Shown here: positions 1-7,274 of the stretch, in pieces
Layout: every line of letters begins with the position of its first letter
How positions within the stretch are numbered: position 1 is the first letter of the stretch
NCBI GenBank assembly: GCA_029258695.1
Contig: JARIBR010000176.1
Location: 1 to 31,449, forward strand
Source: Quadrisphaera sp.
Lineage (GTDB): Bacteria; Actinomycetota; Actinomycetes; Actinomycetales; Quadrisphaeraceae
Length of the DNA stretch: 31,449 nucleotides
Reading direction: 5' to 3'
Position numbers and translations under genes: made by a program
The notes under the pieces: generated by a model
Told to the model about the DNA's origin: nothing
Seen by the model: only the letters and a program-made list of their open reading frames with translations
Database searches by the model: none

Positions 1-376
1 TCGGGTCGGGCTCGTCCGGAGGGGTGAAGCTGGACTCCTGCGGCAGCGTGGGGTCGCAGCGCACGCCGTAGTAGTTCTGCACGCGGCGCTCGGTGGGCAG
101 GCCGTTGTCGTCCCAGCCCATCGGGTAAAACACCTCGCGCCCGCGCATGCGCTGGAAGCGCGCGATGACGTCGGTGTGGGTGTAGCTGAACACGTGCCCG
201 ACGTGCAGGGAGCCTGAGACCGTCGGCGGTGGGGTGTCGATGGAGTAGACGCGCTCGCGCGGAGCGCTGGCGTCGAACGTGTAGGTGCCCCGCTCGCTCC
301 ACACCTCGCCCCAGCGGGCCTCCAGGCCGTCGAGGCTGGGCTTGTCGGGCACGGCGCGATGGCGCTGGTCGGGCAT
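1..376 (-). CDS. valS: Valine--tRNA ligase, N-terminal part (runs off the left edge)
   Basis: Charges tRNA-Val with valine in the cytoplasm. Only the first 125 residues are present. They contain the class I synthetase HIGH-type motif GSLHVGH, preceded by PPPTVS, and the block GWDDNGLPTERRVQNYYG, which is characteristic of the ValS branch whose members resemble archaeal and alphaproteobacterial enzymes. The ATG at 376 is followed by a short polar leader (MPDQRHRAVPDKP) and then the conserved LDGLEARWGEVW start of the fold. It lies 77 bp downstream of the conservon GTPase gene on the same strand, with a small hairpin between, so some read-through is possible. The identification is secure; the C-terminal domains cannot be judged. 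Confidence 0.95.
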   Translation of the reverse strand, partial: MPDQRHRAVPDKPSLDGLEARWGEVWSERGTYTFDASAPRERVYSIDTPPPTVSGSLHVGHVFSYTHTDVIARFQRMRGREVFYPMGWDDNGLPTERRVQNYYGVRCDPTLPQESSFTPPDEPDP

Positions 377-431
377 GGCCCCAGTGTCCCAGAACGGCTG
401 CGAGCACCCCGCAAGGCCGCACGACCTCACG

Positions 432-448
432 GCCCGACGCCGTCGGGC
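432..448 (-). terminator. Small hairpin after the conservon operon
   Basis: A perfect 7-bp stem (GCCCGAC / GTCGGGC) with a 3-base loop lies 5 bases beyond the stop codon of the GTPase gene in the direction of transcription. There is no T-tract, as is usual in very GC-rich actinobacteria. It could be a weak terminator or attenuator between the conservon and valS. Confidence 0.4.
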
Positions 449-453
449 GCTGG

Positions 454-1074
454 TCAGACCGGTGAGAGCTCCAGCGCGTGCTGCACCAGGCGCACCAGGG
501 TCTCCTTCGTGGCGTCGCGCCGGCGGGCGTCGACGTAGACGATGGGCACCTGCTCACCGAGCCCCAGGGCGCTGGCGACGTCCTCGAGCTCGTGCTCCGC
601 GATCCCGTCGAAGCAGTTGACGGCCACCACGAACGGCACCTCGCGCGCCTCGAAGTAGTCCACCGCCGCGAAGCAGTGGTCCAGGCGCGTGGTGTCCACC
701 AGGACCACCGCGCCGATGGCTCCCTGCACCAGGTCGTCCCACATGAAGGAGAAGCGCTCCTGCCCGGGGGTGCCGAACAGGTACAGCCACAGGTCCCCCG
801 GCAGCGACAGGCGGCCGAAGTCCAGGGCGACGGTCGTCGCTGTCTTCTCCGCGCTCACCCCGCCCGCGTCGTCCACGCCCTCGGAGTGCTCGGTCATCGC
901 GGCCTCGGTGCGCAGCGGCTCGATGTCGGAGATGGAGCCGATCATCGTCGTCTTGCCCACCGCGAAACCTCCGGCGACGACCACCTTGGCCACCACCGGG
1001 GCGCTCCCGACGGCGTCACGCTCCGCGGGGGCGACGGCGCGCGCCGCGGGCGGGTCAGAGCGCCGCGATGTCAT
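454..1074 (-). CDS. cvnD: Conservon small GTPase (CvnD-type ATP/GTP-binding protein)
   Basis: A 206-residue Ras-like/MglA-like GTPase of the actinobacterial conservon type, thought to act with the membrane-bound CvnA-B-C complex in a G-protein-coupled signalling system. The P-loop is GGFAVGKT (about residues 35-42), switch II/G3 is FGTPGQE, and NCFD sits where the N/TKxD base-recognition motif is expected. About 30 polar residues precede the fold. The ATG at 1074 overlaps the end of the DUF742 gene by 20 bp, which suggests translational coupling. It is the last gene of a cvnA-B-C-D operon; no cytochrome P450 gene (cvnE) follows, as it does in some Streptomyces conservons. The signal being sensed is unknown. 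Confidence 0.93.
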   Translation of the reverse strand: MTSRRSDPPAARAVAPAERDAVGSAPVVAKVVVAGGFAVGKTTMIGSISDIEPLRTEAAMTEHSEGVDDAGGVSAEKTATTVALDFGRLSLPGDLWLYLFGTPGQERFSFMWDDLVQGAIGAVVLVDTTRLDHCFAAVDYFEAREVPFVVAVNCFDGIAEHELEDVASALGLGEQVPIVYVDARRRDATKETLVRLVQHALELSPV

Positions 1075-1456
1075 CGAGCACCCCCTGCATGATCGACCTC
1101 GGGACGACGCGGCGACCGTCAGCGGTGACCGTGCGCTCCGGGGGGTGCAGGCGCACGAACCCCTGCTCGCACAGCTCGTCGAGCACCACGCGGACGACGG
1201 GCACGGGCAGCCCCACCGTCGCGGACAGCTCGGCGACGGTGAGGTAGCGCTCGCCGGTGAGCTCGACGATGGACCGGCACTCCGGCGTCGCCGTGCGCGG
1301 CAGCGCCGGCACGCTCTCCACGGCGGAGCCTCCCGAGCGCACGAGGGTCTCGAGGGGGAGGTCCGCGCCGCCCGTGCTCGTACGACCCCGCGAGACGAGG
1401 TACGGGCGCACGGTCGACGCGCCGGTCTCCCGGGTGCGGGAGGTCAGCCCGTTCAC
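1055..1456 (-). CDS. cvnC: DUF742 protein (CvnC)
   Basis: A 133-residue protein starting at GTG 1456 (VNGLTSRTRE). It carries the DUF742 signature: VRPYLVSRGRT near the N-terminus, then a winged-helix-like segment with the central LTVAELSATVGLPVPVVRVVL stretch and a final FVRLHPPE. DUF742 proteins are the third component of conservons and bind the Roadblock and sensor partners; a biochemical activity is not established. The GTG start overlaps the stop of cvnB in a GTGA arrangement at 1453-1456, which supports this start over the far longer open frame that continues upstream. Length is typical for the family. Confidence 0.9.
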   Translation of the reverse strand: MNGLTSRTRETGASTVRPYLVSRGRTSTGGADLPLETLVRSGGSAVESVPALPRTATPECRSIVELTGERYLTVAELSATVGLPVPVVRVVLDELCEQGFVRLHPPERTVTADGRRVVPRSIMQGVLDDIAAL

Positions 1457-1878
1457 CGCGGCAACCGGGCGCGGAGCTCGTCGATCAGCGCGGGCGTGAG
1501 CACCCGCTCCGCCCGGGAGGCCAGCAGGGTCATCTCGTAGCCGATCAGCCCGACGTCGCAGCTGATCTCCGCGACCACGGCGAGCACCGACCCGTCGGAG
1601 ACGGCCGTGGTGAACAGGAAGGCACCCTCGAGCTCGACGACGACCTGCCGGACGGCGCCGCCCCCGAGGAGCGTCGAGGCCCCACGGGTCAGGCTCGAGA
1701 GGCCGGCCACGACGGCGGACAGCTGGTCGCCCTCCGTGCGGGTGAGGTCGCGGGTCTGCCCGATGAGCAGGCCGTCCGCGGAGACCGTGAGGACGTGCCG
1801 GATCTCCGGGACGCGCCCCACGAGGTCGTCGAGGAGGAAGGACAGGCCCTCCGTGGGCACCGGCTCGTCCACCCTCAT
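1453..1878 (-). CDS. cvnB: Roadblock/LC7 domain protein (CvnB)
   Basis: A 141-residue Roadblock/LC7-fold protein, the predicted regulator or GTPase-activating partner of the CvnD GTPase. The family pattern is clear: LSFLLDDLVGRVPEIRHVLTVSADGLL at about residues 12-38, then GDQLSAVVAGLSSL, then a beta-rich half with VVVELEGAFLFTT. The ATG at 1878 overlaps the stop of cvnA (ATGA, 1875-1878) and the 3' end overlaps cvnC, so all four conservon genes are translationally linked. The protein has no signal peptide or membrane segment and should be cytoplasmic. Confidence 0.93.
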   Translation of the reverse strand: MRVDEPVPTEGLSFLLDDLVGRVPEIRHVLTVSADGLLIGQTRDLTRTEGDQLSAVVAGLSSLTRGASTLLGGGAVRQVVVELEGAFLFTTAVSDGSVLAVVAEISCDVGLIGYEMTLLASRAERVLTPALIDELRARLPR

Positions 1879-4835
1879 CGGGCACCTGCCTCGACCCGCT
1901 CGGTCTCGACCTGCGTGACCTGCTCGGTCTCGTCCGCCGCAGCGCCCTCGCGCTCGGCCGGCGCCTCGGCGGTGGGCAGCGCCTCGTCCTGCGCGGCGCG
2001 GGTGCTGCGGCCCTCGCGGAGGTCGACGACCTGCGCGGGAGCGGACACCTGGGCGCGGGCCCGCGCGACGCCGGCGCGGAAGCCGTCCAGGGTCGAGCGC
2101 ACCGTCTCCGGGGCGCGCTCGGCGCCCGCGGCCGTGCGGGGCGCCGCGGGCGTCCCGGACGCCGCCGCGGCTGCGGCTGCCTCGGCGCGCGTGGGCGGCA
2201 CCGGGACGGGGGCCGGGGTGCGCGCCCCGGGGGTACGACGGGGCAGGGGCTTCGCGCCGCGAGCGCCCGTGGTGGGGGCGGTCGAGGCGGTCCGACGCAC
2301 GGGCTGGTACCCCGCGCCGTCGACGACCAGCGGTGCGCCGGCGTCGGCCGGAGTCGACGGTGCGCGGGGCGCGGGCGCCGGTGCTCCGGTGCGCGGCGCG
2401 GAGGTGGCCGGGGACGCTGCAGGCTGCTCATCCCGCGTGCTCGGCGCTGGCGACGCGGCGGAGCTGCCCCGAGCGGGAGCTGCTGGCCCGTCGACGCGTG
2501 CTGGGCCGGGGACCGCACCGGGGCGGTGCGCCGGCACCGAGCGACCGTCGCTCGCGGGCCCGTCGCCCGCACCGGGCCCGGCGGGGGGAGGATTCAGGTC
2601 CGCGTCGACCTGGCGCTGCGCAGCGGGCCGTGCGTGCTGGGGGCGACGGGCCCACCAGCGGCGACGCTCCACGCGGTGCCGTGCAGGTCCGCGGGCCGCC
2701 ACCACGGGCTCGGGCAGCGCCGTGGGCTCGGCCGGACGCGGTGCGCTGGCCTCGTCGGGGCTGCGGTCCTGGTCGTCGCGCGCCGAGGACGCCGCGGTGC
2801 TGGCACCGGTCGTCTTCGCGCCGCGGTGGGCCCCGGCTGCGCCGGCGCTCCCGTCGTCGCCCGCCACGCCCGCGGCGCGAGCCCGGGCGGGCTGGGCCGG
2901 AGCGCTCCCGTCGGCGAAGAGCCCGACGGGGATCTGGACGTCGGCGACCGTGCCGCGGGACGGGCCGGGCTGCGCCGAGGACGAGAGCTCGACGCTCACG
3001 CCGAGCCGGCGGGCCAGGCGCGCCACGACCGTCAGGCCAAGACGGGAGGCGTCGACGAGGGCGGCGTGCGAGGTGCTGGCGAGCCGCTCCCTGGCCTGGG
3101 CGAGCTGGTCGTCGTCCATCCCGACGCCGCTGTCGGCGACGGTCAGCCGCACCCCGCCGTCGTGGGCCCTGGCGAAGACGCGGACGGGTGACGTCGGACC
3201 CGAGAAGCTCGTCGCGTTGTCCAGGAGCTCGGCCACCAGGTGGGCCAGCGGCAGGGCGGCGTGGGGGAGGACCGTGGGCTCGGCGTCGAGGGAGACGTCG
3301 ACGCGGTCGTAGTGCTCCACCCCGGACGCGGCGGTGCGGACCACGTCCATGAGGGGCATCGGCTCTCGGGCGCGTCGTCCTCCCTCGACGCCGGCGATGA
3401 CGAGCAGCGACTCGGCGTTGCGGCGCATGCGCGCGGTGGTGTGGTCGAGCTCGAACAGCTTGGCGAGGGCTGCGGCGTCCGTCTCGTCGCGCTCGAGGAC
3501 GTCGATCGCCCCGAGCTGACGGTCCAGCAGGGACTGGTTGCGCCGGGCGACCGAGACGAAGGCGTCCGAGACGGAGGTGCGCAGGCGCGCCTGGCCCGCT
3601 GCGAGGTCGAGGGCGAGGGCGCCGACGTCGTCGAGGGCGCTGGCCAGGGCACCCACCTCGTCGCGGCCGTGGCGGCGGCCGGCGACGTCGCCCACGCTCG
3701 CCACCGCGGGGACCGGTGCGCCGCGCTCGGACCCGGCGGCTGCGACCGCGGCCGGGAGCTGTTCACGCATGGCGTCGGCCGCGGCGGTGACCCGGCGCAG
3801 GCGCCGCACGATGCCGTCGGCCACGACGAGGGCGAGGCCCATCACCAGGGCCACGAGCGCGGCGACGATCGAGACGCGGGAGACGAGGTCGCGCTGGGCC
3901 TGCGCGACGATCTCGGCGGAGCGCGCCTGGGCGGCGCCGGCCAGCTGCTCGGTCGCGGCCGTCAGGATCTGCTGCTCTTCCGCTCCCGCGGCGCGGACGG
4001 TCTCGGGGTCCAGCTGGGCGGTGACCGCGCGGACCGGTGCGTCACCGGCTCCGGCGTCGGCGATGCCCGCCACGGTCGTGGCGTTGAGGAGCAGCGCGCG
4101 CACCTGGGCCAGGGACCCCGCCGTGGGGGGCACGCTCACCCCCGTGCCACCGATGTCGTCGACGAAGGCCGCGCGCAGCACGTCGCGGCGGACGGCGAGG
4201 GCGTAGAGGCTCTCGGTCTGCACCGCGTCGGGCGGTCCTCCGGCGAGGGCGTCGGTGATGCGCCGGACCTCGACGTCGGTCAGCGCCATGACCTCGCGCC
4301 CGGCGACCCAGCCCAGGAGGTCCAGCGAGAGGTCCCGGTCGTCCTGGCTCAGCGCCACCGCGCTCGGCACGCGCTCCAGCGAGCCGATGGCGTCGTCGTA
4401 CGCGGCGCGGACCCTGACCGCGGGGAGCTCGTCGGCGTCGACCTGCGAGCGCACCGCGGTGATCTCCAGCGGTGCGGCGCTGGCGTCGGCCACCGCGCGG
4501 GCCGCCGTGGCCGGCAGGGCGCCGGTGTCGACGTCGGCGAGGGAGGCGCCCACCGCGGTGAGGTCCTCGCTGGCGACGCCGCGGGCACGGGTGAGGGCGG
4601 CGACAGCCCCCTCGTCCCCGGGCTCGCCGGAGGCTCCGAGGACGTCGAGGGTGAGGTCGCGCTCGAGCCGCAGCGCCGTGGCGGCGGGACCGAGGTCGCG
4701 CATCGACGTGGTGACGGACCCGACCGCGCGGTCGCTCCCGAGCGTCGAGAGGTTGACTGCGGCGACGGTGCCGATGGCGGCGGTGATGACCACGACACCG
4801 AGCACCTTGGTCCTGATGCCGAGGTTCTCGAGCAT
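1875..4835 (-). CDS. cvnA: Conservon sensor histidine-kinase-like protein (CvnA, nitrate-sensor type)
   Basis: A 986-residue membrane sensor. Transmembrane helices lie at about residues 10-30 and 319-340 and flank an extracytoplasmic helical domain resembling nitrate/nitrite-sensing domains. A HAMP-like segment follows, then the block FELDHTTARMRRNAESLL with His465, which matches the conserved motif of CvnA proteins rather than a classical HisKA box. The ATPase domain has ELLDNATSFS (near residue 540) and ADSGVGMDDDQL. After about residue 637 the remaining roughly 350 residues are Ala/Pro/Arg-rich and look disordered. The ATG at 4835 has a good Shine-Dalgarno (AGGAGGT on the minus strand, 4839-4845). 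It heads the cvnABCD operon. Whether it phosphorylates anything is uncertain for this family. Confidence 0.92.
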   Translation of the reverse strand: MLENLGIRTKVLGVVVITAAIGTVAAVNLSTLGSDRAVGSVTTSMRDLGPAATALRLERDLTLDVLGASGEPGDEGAVAALTRARGVASEDLTAVGASLADVDTGALPATAARAVADASAAPLEITAVRSQVDADELPAVRVRAAYDDAIGSLERVPSAVALSQDDRDLSLDLLGWVAGREVMALTDVEVRRITDALAGGPPDAVQTESLYALAVRRDVLRAAFVDDIGGTGVSVPPTAGSLAQVRALLLNATTVAGIADAGAGDAPVRAVTAQLDPETVRAAGAEEQQILTAATEQLAGAAQARSAEIVAQAQRDLVSRVSIVAALVALVMGLALVVADGIVRRLRRVTAAADAMREQLPAAVAAAGSERGAPVPAVASVGDVAGRRHGRDEVGALASALDDVGALALDLAAGQARLRTSVSDAFVSVARRNQSLLDRQLGAIDVLERDETDAAALAKLFELDHTTARMRRNAESLLVIAGVEGGRRAREPMPLMDVVRTAASGVEHYDRVDVSLDAEPTVLPHAALPLAHLVAELLDNATSFSGPTSPVRVFARAHDGGVRLTVADSGVGMDDDQLAQARERLASTSHAALVDASRLGLTVVARLARRLGVSVELSSSAQPGPSRGTVADVQIPVGLFADGSAPAQPARARAAGVAGDDGSAGAAGAHRGAKTTGASTAASSARDDQDRSPDEASAPRPAEPTALPEPVVAARGPARHRVERRRWWARRPQHARPAAQRQVDADLNPPPAGPGAGDGPASDGRSVPAHRPGAVPGPARVDGPAAPARGSSAASPAPSTRDEQPAASPATSAPRTGAPAPAPRAPSTPADAGAPLVVDGAGYQPVRRTASTAPTTGARGAKPLPRRTPGARTPAPVPVPPTRAEAAAAAAASGTPAAPRTAAGAERAPETVRSTLDGFRAGVARARAQVSAPAQVVDLREGRSTRAAQDEALPTAEAPAEREGAAADETEQVTQVETERVEAGAR

Positions 4836-5080
4836 CCCACCTCCTGGTCGTCGGGCTGGGCGTCCTCACCGCGCCGGCTCGGACCTCCGCGACGTGGAGG
4901 TGCCTCGACCGACCGGACCAACCCGGCACACAGGGTGAACCTACCCAATCCCTCTGCGATCAGGACAGCCCGCCCGCAGCAGAGGTCGTCCACCGTCGCC
5001 GATGGGTTAAGGTCTCGGTGACCACAACGTAAGGGTCACGTCGACCCGAACAGGCGGGTCGTCGATCGGGAGGAGGTGCC
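4836..5080. promoter_or_regulatory. Divergent promoter region between cvnA and nrtR
   Basis: This 245-bp gene-free stretch must hold the promoters of the conservon (leftward) and of nrtR and possibly the nad operon (rightward). I find no convincing -35/-10 pair by eye. The clearest element is the palindrome at 5018-5039. A strong Shine-Dalgarno (GGGAGGAGG) precedes the nrtR ATG. Confidence 0.6.
5018..5039. promoter_or_regulatory. 22-bp palindrome upstream of nrtR, candidate NrtR operator
   Basis: The sequence reads GTGACC-N3-ACGT-N3-GGTCAC, symmetric at 16 of 22 positions and centred about 52 bp upstream of the nrtR start. Position and symmetry fit a dimeric repressor site. Assigning it to NrtR is inference from the neighbouring gene, because I cannot compare it with characterised NrtR boxes here. 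Confidence 0.5.
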
Positions 5081-5884
5081 ATGGGCATCGACGTCGCCGT
5101 CTCGACCGTGATCCTGGCCCTGCGGCCCGTCGAGACCACGGCACCCGAGCACGCGTCGCCCGACGGTGAGCCGGGCCTGCCCGGCGGGCCGTCTCGCCGA
5201 GGTGGTCGGCCCTCGACGGGATCGGGGAGCGCCCTCGCGCTCCCGCTCGTCCACCGCACGCGCGAGCCCTACCGCGACCGCTGGGCCCTGCCGGGAGGCT
5301 GGGTGCGCGAGGACGAGCCGCTCGCGGCGGCCGCACAGCGCACCCTCGCCGAGACCACCGGGCTGCGCCCCAGCCACCTCGAGCAGCTGTACACCTTCGG
5401 GCGCCCGGAGCGATCACCCACGGGGCGCGTGGTCTCGGTGGTCTACACCGCCCTCGTCCGTGAGCAGGAGGCGGCGGCCGCCCGCGCCCAGCAGGGCGAG
5501 GAGAACATCGTCTGGGCGCCCGCGGACGGCCTGGCGGGCCTGGCGTTCGACCACGACGAGGTCGTGCGCTACGCCCTGTGGCGGCTGCGGACCAAGGTCG
5601 CCTACGGGCCGATCGCGCAAGCCCTCATCGGGGAGCGCTTCACCCTGCGCCAGCTGCGCACCGTCCACGAGCAGGTACTGGGAGCCAGCCTCGACCCCGC
5701 GAACTTCCGGCGCCAGGTGGAGGCCTCGGGAACCGTCGTCGCCACCGACGAGCGCCTCGTCGGCGTGCGTCACCGCCCCCCGCGCCTCTACCGCGCCGCG
5801 GACCCCGACGTCGACGTCCCCGCCGGGCTGCGGGCACTGCCCGGAGCGGGAAGCCCCTACGAGCGGGCCGGTCCGGAGTCCTGA
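5081..5884 (+). CDS. nrtR: NrtR-type Nudix-related transcriptional regulator of NAD synthesis
   Basis: A 267-residue protein with an N-terminal Nudix fold (residues 1-150) and a C-terminal winged helix (about 165-238, including GERFTLRQLRTVHEQVLG and a PRLYR end). NrtR proteins repress NAD genes and sense ADP-ribose or related NAD metabolites. The Nudix box keeps Gly73, Glu79, Arg87, Glu91 and Gly94, but the two other catalytic glutamates are Thr88 and Thr92, so hydrolase activity is probably lost and the domain serves as a ligand sensor. A Gly/Pro/Ser-rich insertion occupies residues 20-52. The start has an excellent Shine-Dalgarno. It lies 85 bp upstream of nadA on the same strand, which strongly supports the assignment. 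Confidence 0.9.
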   Translation: MGIDVAVSTVILALRPVETTAPEHASPDGEPGLPGGPSRRGGRPSTGSGSALALPLVHRTREPYRDRWALPGGWVREDEPLAAAAQRTLAETTGLRPSHLEQLYTFGRPERSPTGRVVSVVYTALVREQEAAAARAQQGEENIVWAPADGLAGLAFDHDEVVRYALWRLRTKVAYGPIAQALIGERFTLRQLRTVHEQVLGASLDPANFRRQVEASGTVVATDERLVGVRHRPPRLYRAADPDVDVPAGLRALPGAGSPYERAGPES

Positions 5885-5910
5885 GCGGTCCCCGCAGCCT
5901 CCCGGCGCGC

Positions 5911-5956
5911 CCGACGCCACCCGGTCCCCACCCCCGACGCCACCCGGTCCCCACCC
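5911..5956 (+). repeat. 23-bp tandem direct repeat (two copies) between nrtR and nadA
   Basis: Two nearly identical copies with a period of 23 bp, beginning CCGACGCCACCCGGTCCCCA at 5911 and 5934. They sit in the short nrtR-nadA gap, just upstream of the nadA Shine-Dalgarno (GAAGGA). They may be a simple duplication or a doubled regulatory element. Confidence 0.8.
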
Positions 5957-5969
5957 CGAAGGACTCACC

Positions 5970-7274
5970 ATGGTCTCCATCGCCGTGCAGCTCGACACCG
6001 ACCGCACCGCCCCCAGCGCCACCGCCTCGCGGTCGAGCTGCGACGACCGCCTCGCCGACGGCCCGTGGGCCATGGACGCGCTGCCCACGCTCCCGCCCCC
6101 ACCCCCGCGGTACGGCCCCGGCTCCTCGGACCACGACGTCGCGCCGCCCACCACGCCGGTGCAGACGACCATCCCGCAGCGCTACCGCACCGCCGACCCC
6201 GCCGAGCTCGACGCCCGCATCACGGCGGCCAAGCAGGCGCTGGGGGACCGGCTGGTGGTGCTCGGCCACCACTACCAGCGTGACGAGGTCATCGCCCACG
6301 CCGACGTGGTGGGCGACAGCTTCCAGCTCGCCCGCGCCGCGCGCGAGACCGCCGCCGAGCACGTCGTCTTCTGCGGCGTGCACTTCATGGCCGAGACCGC
6401 CGACCTGCTCAGCCGCCCCGACCAGTCCGTGGTCCTGCCCAACCTCGCCGCAGGCTGCTCCATGGCCGACATGGCCGACCTGGACTCGGTCACCGCCTGC
6501 TGGGAGCAGCTGGGCGACGTCCTCGGCCACGCCCCCGACGCACCGGGCCCAGGTGGCCGCGTCGCGGTGGTGCCGGTGACGTACATGAACTCCTCCGCAG
6601 CGCTCAAGGCCTTCTGCGGTGAGCACGGCGGGATCGTGTGCACGTCCTCCAACGCGACCGCGGTGCTCGAGTGGGCCTTCGAGCGCGGCGAGCGGGTGCT
6701 GTTCTTCCCCGACCAGCACCTGGGGCGCAACACCGCTGCGGCGATGGGCGTGCCGCGCTCGGCGATGCCGGTGTGGGACCCGCGCCGCGCGCTCGGCGGC
6801 CACGACGCGGCTGCGGTGCGCGACGCCCGGGTGCTGCTCTGGCGCGGCTGGTGCTCGGTGCACCAGCGCTTCACCACCGCGCAGATCGACGCCGCGCGCG
6901 CCGCCGACCCGGGCGTGCGCGTCGTCGTGCACCCCGAGTGCCCCGCCCCCGTGGTCGACGCCGCCGACGACTCCGGCTCGACGGAGAGGATCCTGCGCGT
7001 GGTGCAGGAAGCGCCGAGCGGGACGTCCTTCGCCATCGGCACCGAGATCAACATGGTCCGCCGCCTCGCCGACGCCCACCCGGACAAGACCATCACCTGC
7101 CTCGACCCGGTGATCTGCCCCTGCTCGACGATGTACCGCATCCACCCCGGGTACCTCGCCTGGGTGCTCGAGGCGCTCGTGGACGGCAGGGGCGTCAACC
7201 GCGTAGAGGTCCCCGCCGCCGTCGCCGGCCCCGCGCGCACCGCCCTGGAGCGGATGCTCGAGGTGGCGCGGTGA
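5970..7274 (+). CDS. nadA: Quinolinate synthase A
   Basis: A 434-residue [4Fe-4S] enzyme that condenses iminoaspartate with dihydroxyacetone phosphate to give quinolinate. Family motifs include GHHYQRDEVI (99-108), GDSFQLARAA and FCGVHFMAETA. The three expected cluster cysteines fit Cys163 (AGCSMADM), Cys224 (VCTSSNA) and Cys383 or Cys385 (VICPCSTMYRIHP). The ATG at 5970 has a good Shine-Dalgarno (AAGGA), though the first 65 residues are proline-rich and not part of the fold; the Met at 6072 is an alternative start. The stop overlaps the nadB GTG as GTGA. It is the first of four coupled NAD-pathway genes behind nrtR. Confidence 0.97.
   Translation: MVSIAVQLDTDRTAPSATASRSSCDDRLADGPWAMDALPTLPPPPPRYGPGSSDHDVAPPTTPVQTTIPQRYRTADPAELDARITAAKQALGDRLVVLGHHYQRDEVIAHADVVGDSFQLARAARETAAEHVVFCGVHFMAETADLLSRPDQSVVLPNLAAGCSMADMADLDSVTACWEQLGDVLGHAPDAPGPGGRVAVVPVTYMNSSAALKAFCGEHGGIVCTSSNATAVLEWAFERGERVLFFPDQHLGRNTAAAMGVPRSAMPVWDPRRALGGHDAAAVRDARVLLWRGWCSVHQRFTTAQIDAARAADPGVRVVVHPECPAPVVDAADDSGSTERILRVVQEAPSGTSFAIGTEINMVRRLADAHPDKTITCLDPVICPCSTMYRIHPGYLAWVLEALVDGRGVNRVEVPAAVAGPARTALERMLEVAR

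Noticed and set aside
377..453. T-box or other riboswitch ahead of valS
   Set aside because: Only 77 bp separate the genes, with no specifier stem or T-box sequence visible; just a 7-bp hairpin.
1457..2572. Upstream extension of the DUF742 frame to 2572
   Set aside because: The extension is Arg/Pro-rich antisense-like sequence overlapping cvnA and cvnB in another frame; the GTGA overlap at 1453-1456 gives the natural start.
3240..5021. Long plus-strand open frame opposite cvnA
   Set aside because: It is a GC-bias shadow of the conserved kinase gene; the translation is Gly/Arg/Val-rich with no recognisable motif, and cvnA has clear motifs and a ribosome-binding site.
5166..5969. nadA extension upstream to 5166
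   Set aside because: The frame overlaps nrtR and has random composition there; ATG 5970 has AAGGA and begins just before the conserved domain.
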